From the NCBI RefSeq assembly GCF_001427385.1, contig NZ_LMGJ01000035.1, forward strand, positions 320 through 48,261: a DNA stretch of 47,942 nucleotides, given 5' to 3'. The first letter of the stretch is position 1. Each line of letters starts with the position of its first letter. The notes beneath the pieces are model-generated. The model saw only the letters and a program-made list of their open reading frames with translations. It made no database searches and was not told the DNA's origin. The DNA comes from Mesorhizobium sp. Root157. Its GTDB lineage: Bacteria; Pseudomonadota; Alphaproteobacteria; Rhizobiales; Rhizobiaceae. Position numbers and translations under genes: made by a program. Positions 42,392 through 47,942 of the stretch are shown here, in pieces.

Positions 42392-43549
42392 ATGCAGATC
42401 GAATATGTCGGCGCTTTCCAGATAATCGTCGGGGTGCTGGTGCGCTTCTGGCCGGTGTGGCTGGCATTGGCCGTGGTGATGGTGCCAAGTTATGTGGCCA
42501 GGCGGCGGCTCGGCCTCTACGGCCAGCTCTACGACAGCGGCGTCGGCCTCGCCGGCGTCGGCATCTGCCTGTTCTGGCTGTTCACGGCGGTCTTTTCCGC
42601 CACCGTCTCGCCTTTCGATCCGCTGGCGCAGATACCGGTGATGAAGGATGCCTTGCCGGGGGCCATCGATGCGAATTCGGGCCAGGTCTATCTCTTCGGC
42701 GGCGACAAGCTTGCTCGCGACGTCTTCTCGCGCATGGTATTTGGCAGCCGCATCGTGCTGATCATCGCGCCTGCCGCAACGGGCTTCGCGCTGATGGTCG
42801 GCATCACGCTCGGCCTGCCGGCCGGTTATTACGGCGGCAAGATCGATTCGATCCTGTCCTTCCTGGCCAACCTGGTACTGGCTTTCCCCGTCATCCTCCT
42901 GTTCTACCTGCTGGTGACGCCGGGCATCATGGACACGCCCATTCCCTACGGACTGGCCGGCGTGTTCTTCCTGTTCCCGATCGTCTTTTTCAGCGTCCTG
43001 TTCTGGACACGCTACAAGAACAGGCCGGACCGGCTCTACATCCTGCTCGGGCTGACGCTTGTCATCGGCGGCTGGGTCTATGCCGGGCTGGTGTTCGACG
43101 CCGACCCGCTGGACATCGTCAGCATCGCTCCGAACCAGTTGAACATCTTCGTGGCGGTGGTGTTCGCTTCCTCGCCCGGTGTGTTCCGCATCGTGCGCGG
43201 CCTCGTCATGGACATCAAGACGCGCGACTACGTCGCCGCCGCCCAGACGCGCGGCGAGAGCCCGTGGTACATCATGCTGTGGGAGATCCTGCCCAATGCG
43301 CGCGGGCCGCTCATCGTCGATGCCTGCCTGCGCATCGGCTACACCACCATCCTGCTCGGCACATTGGGCTATTTCGGCCTTGGCCTGGCGCCGGAGAGCC
43401 CGGACTGGGGCACGGCGATCAAGGACGCCAGCCGGTTGCTGCGGCAGACCATCCATCCGGCACTGCCGCCGACGATCGCCCTGATGTCGTTCGTGCTCGG
43501 CCTCAACCTCCTGGCCGACTCCTTGCGCGAGCAGTCGATGAAGGATTGA
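42392..43549 (+). CDS. Peptide ABC transporter permease, DppC/OppC type
   Basis: 385 residues, longer than standard DppC (about 300). GGGAG is upstream of the ATG. The extra length comes from an N-terminal membrane region (about 1-75) and an insertion around residues 190-245 containing two additional hydrophobic segments (YILLGLTLVIGGWVYAGLVF). The ATPase-docking loop is in TRDYVAAAQTRGESPWYIMLWEILPNARGPLIV (parts), and the end GLNLLADSLREQ matches the family. Forms the channel with the DppB-type partner and precedes the fused ATPase by 12 bases. Confidence 0.9.
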   Translation: MQIEYVGAFQIIVGVLVRFWPVWLALAVVMVPSYVARRRLGLYGQLYDSGVGLAGVGICLFWLFTAVFSATVSPFDPLAQIPVMKDALPGAIDANSGQVYLFGGDKLARDVFSRMVFGSRIVLIIAPAATGFALMVGITLGLPAGYYGGKIDSILSFLANLVLAFPVILLFYLLVTPGIMDTPIPYGLAGVFFLFPIVFFSVLFWTRYKNRPDRLYILLGLTLVIGGWVYAGLVFDADPLDIVSIAPNQLNIFVAVVFASSPGVFRIVRGLVMDIKTRDYVAAAQTRGESPWYIMLWEILPNARGPLIVDACLRIGYTTILLGTLGYFGLGLAPESPDWGTAIKDASRLLRQTIHPALPPTIALMSFVLGLNLLADSLREQSMKD

Positions 43550-43561
43550 GGAGCGTCAGCC

Positions 43562-45955
43562 ATGAACGAAGCCGTCAAAGCCACGAACACAGCCGATGCC
43601 AAGCCCATCATCGAGATCGAGAACCTGTCGATCTCCTTCTTCACCCGCAAGGGCGAAATACCAGCGGTGATGGACTTTTCCTGCACCGTCATGCCCGGCG
43701 AGGCGATGGGCATCGTAGGTGAATCCGGCTGCGGCAAGTCCACCGTGTCGCTCGGCATCATGCGCGACCTTTCCAATGTCGGCAGGATCGTCGGCGGCCG
43801 CATCAAGTTCCAGGGCCGCGACATGGGCGAGTTGTCGGAAGACGAACTGCGCTCCATCCGCGGCAACAAGATCGCCATGATCTACCAGGAACCGATGGCG
43901 AGCCTCAATCCGGCGATGAAGATCGGCCAGCAACTGATGGAAGTGCCGCTGATCCACGACAAGGTTTCCAGGGAGGAGGCCCATAGCCGTGCGCTGGAGA
44001 TGGTGCGGGCGGTCAAATTGCCGGACCCCGAGCGCATGATGCGCTCCTTCCCGCATCAGCTTTCAGGCGGCCAGCAGCAGCGCATCGTCATCGCCATGGC
44101 GCTGTTGTCGAACCCGGCGCTGCTTCTGCTCGACGAGCCGACCACCGCGCTCGACGTCACCGTCGAGGCCGGCATCGTCGAACTGGTCAAGGGGCTGGGC
44201 CAGCGCTTCGGCACGTCGATGATCTTCGTCTCGCACAATCTCGGCCTTATCTTGGAGACGTGCGACAGGATCACGGTGATGTATTCGGGCGAGGCGGTCG
44301 AAACCGGCCGCATCAAGGACGTGTTCGACCGGATGCGCCACCCCTATACGCAAGGGCTTTTCCGGTCCATTCCGCTGCCGGGCGCCGACAAGAATGCGCG
44401 TCCGCTGATTGCCATTCCAGGCCAGTTGCCGCTGCCGCACGAGCGGCCGAAGGGCTGCAATTTCGGCCCGCGCTGCCACCACTTCGTCGAAGGCGTGTGC
44501 AACGCGGCCGAAATCCCGATGATCGAGGTCGAGGGACACGAAGGCCACTTCAGCCGCTGCGTCCGCTTCAACGAGATCGACTGGGAAGCGCTCCCGCCGG
44601 GGGCCAAGAAGACCAGCGAGCCGGTCAAGCCCGGCGCCACGGTGCTCAAGGTCGACAACCTCAGGAAATATTACCAGGTCGGCGCGGGCGGGATATTCGG
44701 CGGCGGGGAGGGGCGCACCGTCAAGGCCAACGAAACCATCAGCTTCGAGGCGCGCGAATCCGAAACCGTCGCCATCGTCGGTGAATCCGGCTGTGGAAAG
44801 TCGACGCTGGCCAAGGTCCTGCTCGGGCTGGAAACGGCAAGCGACGGCGACGTATCGCTGGGCAACACCGAGATCCAGTCGACATCCATCGAAAGGCGCG
44901 ATGTCGAAACGGTATCGTCCATCCAGATGGTGTTCCAGAACCCGTTCGATACGCTGAACCCCAGCCACAGCGTCGGTTCGCAGATCGTCCGCACGCTGGA
45001 GAAATTCCACGTCGGCAACACCGTCGCCGATCGCAAGCAGCGCATGCTGGAACTGTTGGATCTCGTGAAGCTTCCGCGCGCTTTCGCCGAGCGCAAGCCG
45101 CGCCAATTGTCCGGCGGCCAAAAGCAGCGCATCGGCGTGGCGCGCGCCTTTGCCGGCAATGCCAGGGTGGTGGTGGCGGACGAGCCCGTCTCGGCCCTCG
45201 ACGTGTCGGTGCAGGCCGCCGTCACCGAACTGTTGATGGACATCCAGCGCAAGAACAAGACGACGCTTCTGTTCATCAGCCACGACCTTTCGGTCGTGCG
45301 CTACATCGCTGACCGCGTCGTCGTCATGTATCTGGGCTATATCGTCGAGCAAGGCACCACCGACCAGATCTTCTCGCCGCCCTACCATCCCTACACCGAG
45401 GCGCTTTTGTCCGCGATCCCGATCGCCGACACGTCGGTGGTCAAGAAGCACATCGTGCTCGAAGGCGACATCCCCTCCGCGATGAACCCGCCGAGCGGCT
45501 GTCCGTTCCAGACCCGTTGCCGCTACAAGCACCTGGTGCCGGACAATCTGTGCGAGACGCAGGTGCCGCCGGTGAAGGAACTCGGCGGTGGCCACAAGAG
45601 CCTGTGCTGGCTGTCCGATGAGGTTCTGGCAAAAATGGAGCCGGTGATCAGCTTTGAGAACGGCGACGACAAGGCCGCGCCCGCCAGCGATCTGCCGAAG
45701 GATTTGGATGACCGGCCGGCCGATGAACCGGCGGCCCACGATGCGCCGAAGCGGCCGCGCGGCAAGCGGGTCGCACCTGAGGTCGGCAAGGCGGCAGGCA
45801 AGGCAATCGAGCGCAAGGCGACGGCGCGCGCCCGCACCCACGAGCGTCGGGATGAAACCGCCGAGCGTCAAGCAAACGGGAAGCCGGCAACGTCAAAGGC
45901 GTCACGTTCCGCAGGCAGCAGCAAGGTCAAGCCAAAGCCAGCGAAAGACAAGTAG
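43562..45955 (+). CDS. Fused double ATPase of the peptide ABC transporter (DppD-DppF type) with basic tail
   Basis: 797 residues. Two complete ABC domains: the first has Walker A GESGCGKST at 53-61 and LSGGQQQR; the second has GESGCGKST at 407-415 and LSGGQKQR. Each ABC domain is followed by the oligopeptide-type C-terminal region with conserved cysteines (GCNFGPRCHHF and GCPFQTRCRYKH), features of DppD/OppF-like ATPases. Residues about 697-797 are an acidic then very Lys/Arg/Ala-rich tail without fold, ending KVKPKPAKDK. The fusion joins what are normally two proteins. The tail is of unknown function; its base composition does not differ obviously from the rest of the gene. Starts 12 bases after the permease stop. 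Confidence 0.93.
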   Translation: MNEAVKATNTADAKPIIEIENLSISFFTRKGEIPAVMDFSCTVMPGEAMGIVGESGCGKSTVSLGIMRDLSNVGRIVGGRIKFQGRDMGELSEDELRSIRGNKIAMIYQEPMASLNPAMKIGQQLMEVPLIHDKVSREEAHSRALEMVRAVKLPDPERMMRSFPHQLSGGQQQRIVIAMALLSNPALLLLDEPTTALDVTVEAGIVELVKGLGQRFGTSMIFVSHNLGLILETCDRITVMYSGEAVETGRIKDVFDRMRHPYTQGLFRSIPLPGADKNARPLIAIPGQLPLPHERPKGCNFGPRCHHFVEGVCNAAEIPMIEVEGHEGHFSRCVRFNEIDWEALPPGAKKTSEPVKPGATVLKVDNLRKYYQVGAGGIFGGGEGRTVKANETISFEARESETVAIVGESGCGKSTLAKVLLGLETASDGDVSLGNTEIQSTSIERRDVETVSSIQMVFQNPFDTLNPSHSVGSQIVRTLEKFHVGNTVADRKQRMLELLDLVKLPRAFAERKPRQLSGGQKQRIGVARAFAGNARVVVADEPVSALDVSVQAAVTELLMDIQRKNKTTLLFISHDLSVVRYIADRVVVMYLGYIVEQGTTDQIFSPPYHPYTEALLSAIPIADTSVVKKHIVLEGDIPSAMNPPSGCPFQTRCRYKHLVPDNLCETQVPPVKELGGGHKSLCWLSDEVLAKMEPVISFENGDDKAAPASDLPKDLDDRPADEPAAHDAPKRPRGKRVAPEVGKAAGKAIERKATARARTHERRDETAERQANGKPATSKASRSAGSSKVKPKPAKDK

Positions 45956-45959
45956 CTTG

Positions 45960-46008
45960 ATGCATGTCGCCCGAAAGTGGGAACCGGTTTCGGGATAACG
46001 ACATGCAT
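45960..46008. repeat. Rhizobial-type dispersed palindromic repeat (REP/RIME-like)
   Basis: Outer arms ATGCATGTCG (45960-45969) and CGACATGCAT (45999-46008) are perfect complements; inner arms CCCGAAA (45970-45976) and TTTCGGG (45988-45994) pair as well, enclosing a GTGGGAACCGG loop. I recall this sequence type recurring in intergenic regions of Mesorhizobium and relatives. It follows the fused ATPase gene directly and could act as a transcript end or mRNA stabiliser. Confidence 0.7.
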
Positions 46009-46044
46009 GAAAACAAACACTTGGGGCGGTAGCGGCGGCCTCGA

Positions 46045-46635
46045 CTACTCGCAGTTCTGCAATTGCCCAGCGTAATTGCGGGCCATGGTGTCCGTTTCGC
46101 GGGCGTATTTCACGATGCCGGGCTTGCTGCGCCACGCGCCCTGCCGGTAGCCGTTCCAGCCGAGATAATAGGCGAGATAGAGATTGTAGGTGTCGTTTTT
46201 CGCCACGCCAAGCGTGTCGGCTGTCTTGCCGTGATACCAGCCGACGAAGTCGATGGCGTCGGCAAAGCTGTTGCGGCGGGCCGCGAAGTTGCCGGTCTCG
46301 GTGCGATACTGGTTCCATGTGCCGTCCAATGCCTGCGAGTAGCCATAGGCGCTGGACTGGTGTTTCCACGGAATGAAGCCGAGCAGTTTGGTGCGGGGCG
46401 GCTTGGCATTGCCCTTGAAGCCGGATTCCTTGCGCACCGTCGCCATCAGCACCGGCACCGGCACGCCATATTTGCGCTCGGTGCGTTCGGCGGCGGAGCG
46501 CCAGTCGCCGATGAAGCCGTCGCGCTGGTCGAAGACGGCGCAGACATTGTTGATGTGGCGCGGCGGCGTCGCGCAGGCGGCAAGCGCCAGCAGGGCAAGG
46601 ACAGGAACAATTCGACTAAAACTGTACGCAGACAT
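46045..46635 (-). CDS. Lytic transglycosylase-like lipoprotein (SLT domain)
   Basis: 196 residues. Lipoprotein signal with lipobox LALAAC (Cys at about residue 21), so it is lipid-anchored, presumably in the periplasm. The soluble-lytic-transglycosylase fold is shown by VRKESGF with the catalytic Glu, and SSAYGYSQALDGTW, equivalent to the GYxQ motif, followed by DAIDFVGWYHGKTA. It should cleave the glycan strands of peptidoglycan between MurNAc and GlcNAc. Small for the family, without extra wall-binding domains. The next gene on the same strand, the VOC protein, lies upstream with a strong hairpin in between, so they are probably separate transcripts. Confidence 0.85.
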   Translation of the reverse strand: MSAYSFSRIVPVLALLALAACATPPRHINNVCAVFDQRDGFIGDWRSAAERTERKYGVPVPVLMATVRKESGFKGNAKPPRTKLLGFIPWKHQSSAYGYSQALDGTWNQYRTETGNFAARRNSFADAIDFVGWYHGKTADTLGVAKNDTYNLYLAYYLGWNGYRQGAWRSKPGIVKYARETDTMARNYAGQLQNCE

Positions 46636-46688
46636 GCTGCAGCTTTAGGCGCAATTGATAAAGGGAATCTTGCACTGGATGTTAACGA

Positions 46689-46760
46689 ATTGGGCGGAGC
46701 GAGCGCTCCGCCCAATATCCTGATGTGCTGATTCTCAATTTCGGCGCAACATATTGAGAA
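46689..46760 (-). terminator. Strong hairpin region between the VOC and transglycosylase genes
   Basis: ATTGGGCGGAGC (46689-46700) and GCTCCGCCCAAT (46705-46716) form a perfect 12-bp stem with a 4-base loop. A second stem, TTCTCAAT (46732-46739) with ATTGAGAA (46753-46760), lies next to it. On the minus strand both follow the VOC stop. The first stem is GC-rich but lacks a long T-run, so it is a likely, not certain, terminator. Confidence 0.6.
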
Positions 46761-46812
46761 CATGGCAGTTCCGGGGCCCGAACGAAGTTGCGCCTGGCCG
46801 CCCGATCCTGAC

Positions 46813-47589
46813 CTACCGCATCGGCGCAACCATGCCAAAATGCGCGCCTTGCGGGTCGGTGCAATTCACTACCCACTGGCCGCCGGGCACGTCCATTGGT
46901 CCGAACACCACCTTGCCGCCATTGTCGGTCACGCGTTTGGCGGCAGCGTCGATGGCGGGCACGTTGAAGTAGAACTGCCACACCGGCACCGGTAGATGAG
47001 GCGGCCGGTTCATCATGCCGCCGTTCTGTTCGCCGTTGACCGAGAACAATTGGTAGATGCCCATCTCTTCCATGTCGACGCTCATGTCTTTTTCCCAGCC
47101 GAACTGGCCGGAATAGAACTCCAGCGCCGAAGGCCAGTCATTGGCGTAAAGTTCGCGCCAGCCGATATGGCCGGGCGTACCCATGGCGACCGGCGGCTGG
47201 TCGGGGCCGTTCGGCTGCAACAGCATGAAGACCGCGCCTTGCGGGTCTGAAACGACGGAGAAACGGCCGACGCCCGGAATGTCGGATGGCTCGCGGTGCA
47301 CCTTGCCGCCCGCCTTTTTGACCGCATCGGTCGTGGCATCGGCATCGTCGGCTTGAATGTAACCGACCCAGGCCGGGGGCATGCCCATATTCCTGGCTTC
47401 TTCGGGCAAGGCCATGATCCCGCCGACGCCCCTGTCGCCGACCTTCACGACGACATATCGCTGCATCGCAGACCCACCGTCGAACGGCTCGGCCTTCCAG
47501 CCGATCACTTTGGTATAGAACGCCTCGGCGGCGTCCACGTCGGTGGTCATCAACTCGTACCAGAAGAAGGATTTCGCTGCGCTTGGCAT
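46813..47589 (-). CDS. VOC-family protein with two glyoxalase-like domains
   Basis: 258 residues from the ATG at 47589, with GGAG 9 bases upstream; a start at 47604 would add five residues. Two consecutive vicinal-oxygen-chelate domains: the first at about 5-125 (FFWYELMTTDVDAAEAFYTKVIGW, seen in parts) and the second at about 135-255 (GWRELYANDWPSALEFYSGQFGW). Each has the alternating beta-alpha-beta-beta-beta pattern and ends with a DPQGAVF / DPQGAHFG strand. Members are glyoxalases, dioxygenases or drug-binding proteins, usually metal-dependent; the exact activity cannot be assigned. No signal peptide. Confidence 0.88.
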   Translation of the reverse strand: MPSAAKSFFWYELMTTDVDAAEAFYTKVIGWKAEPFDGGSAMQRYVVVKVGDRGVGGIMALPEEARNMGMPPAWVGYIQADDADATTDAVKKAGGKVHREPSDIPGVGRFSVVSDPQGAVFMLLQPNGPDQPPVAMGTPGHIGWRELYANDWPSALEFYSGQFGWEKDMSVDMEEMGIYQLFSVNGEQNGGMMNRPPHLPVPVWQFYFNVPAIDAAAKRVTDNGGKVVFGPMDVPGGQWVVNCTDPQGAHFGMVAPMR

Positions 47590-47942
47590 GATGACGTGCT
47601 CCATGGCTGGGGTGCGGGATCGATCACGGTTCCCATCATAGGACGATCATCGCGACGGAAATCCGACATTGCAGCACGGCCGGGAGTATTTTCGGGAGCG
47701 TCTGTTCATCGGGATCCCGTCCGCAACAAGCGCGCTGACGCTGGCGGGCGAGAAGAAATCGTGGATCAAACGGCCTCCTTCGCTCTGCCAAGCCGTTGAC
47801 TCCGGTCACTTCAACAAGAACCCCTCGATATTCTTGTCCACGCCCTCTCAACCTCTTCCATAATCGGTGCCATCGCTTCTGCGGGAAACTCGGTGCGCAC
47901 CGGGTATCGAGGAGAAGCGTCGGTGCCGGATTGGTCGCATGA
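47590..47942. other. End of window, no convincing gene
   Basis: No recognisable protein is found in 47590-47942. An open frame on the minus strand from the window edge to a stop at 47811 (44 codons, with EEVERAWTRIS near its end) could be the end of a gene starting outside the window, but it shows no family. Plus-strand frames here are short and arginine/serine-rich in shadow style. Confidence 0.5.
47811..47942 (-). CDS. Possible C-terminal fragment of an unknown gene
   Basis: Open from the window edge to a TGA at 47811-47813. The encoded part includes FPAEAMAPIMEEVERAWTRI, which has helix-like, protein-like composition, unlike the other frames here. No start codon or homologous motif can be seen because the gene, if real, begins beyond the window. 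Reported as a weak possibility only. Confidence 0.25.
   Translation of the reverse strand, partial: SCDQSGTDASPRYPVRTEFPAEAMAPIMEEVERAWTRISRGSC

Noticed and set aside
47669..47863. A 64-codon plus-strand frame near the end of the window
   Set aside because: No ribosome binding site and no family resemblance; composition is like the shadow frames.
1..47942. CRISPR arrays, insertion sequences, integrases, tRNA or rRNA genes
   Set aside because: No regularly spaced repeats, transposase-like proteins or recognisable structural RNA sequences were seen on either strand.

Overview
The window looks like chromosomal DNA of a high-GC alphaproteobacterium of the Rhizobiales, most probably the Phyllobacteriaceae (Mesorhizobium-like). 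The basis is the codon and base bias, the many ABC transporters, the SorC/DeoR-type sugar regulators, the TamA/TamB and PbpC/alpha-2-macroglobulin pairs, and a dispersed palindrome at 45960-46008 of a type I associate with rhizobial genomes. This is judged by eye; no database was consulted. Nearly all of the window is coding. I see no rRNA, tRNA, CRISPR array, insertion sequence or phage gene.

Layout. (1) 1-848: the 3' end of a pyruvate dehydrogenase E2 gene and a small unknown gene. (2) 845-7860: a SorC-family regulator divergent from a five-gene operon: binding protein, fused permease and ATPase of an Fe3+/spermidine-type ABC importer, then a metallo-beta-lactamase-fold hydrolase and a SurE-like phosphatase. 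A perfect 12-bp inverted repeat overlaps the promoter. (3) 7876-9277: a HAD phosphatase and an unknown gene on the minus strand. (4) 9439-14147: GutM, the three glucitol/sorbitol PTS components and a fused HPr-Enzyme I. This is an apparently self-sufficient sugar PTS, which is uncommon in this bacterial group. (5) 14249-19195: an unknown helical protein, then a SorC regulator, a phosphonate-monoester-hydrolase/sulfatase-like enzyme and an MFS transporter. (6) 19222-24901: an Rrf2 regulator and a sulfate ABC transporter operon with two sulfate-binding proteins. (7) 25164-39165: an envelope block, with alpha-2-macroglobulin and PbpC on the minus strand and TamA and TamB on the plus strand. (8) 39166-39612: an AT-rich non-coding stretch. 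(9) 39613-45955: a peptide/opine-type ABC importer whose two ATPases are fused and carry a long basic tail. (10) 46045-47589: a lytic transglycosylase-like lipoprotein and a VOC-family protein, followed by a stretch with no convincing gene.

The theme is nutrient capture: three binding-protein-dependent importers, a sorbitol PTS and an MFS carrier, each next to matching enzymes or regulators, plus envelope assembly and defence. In the two plus-strand importer operons a strong hairpin lies directly between the binding-protein gene and the first permease gene, which fits unequal expression of the binding protein and the membrane parts. The most novel-looking unit is the SorC-ABC-MBL-SurE operon. 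Its gene content suggests import and dephosphorylation of a phosphorylated, perhaps phosphodiester, compound. That substrate is inference only.
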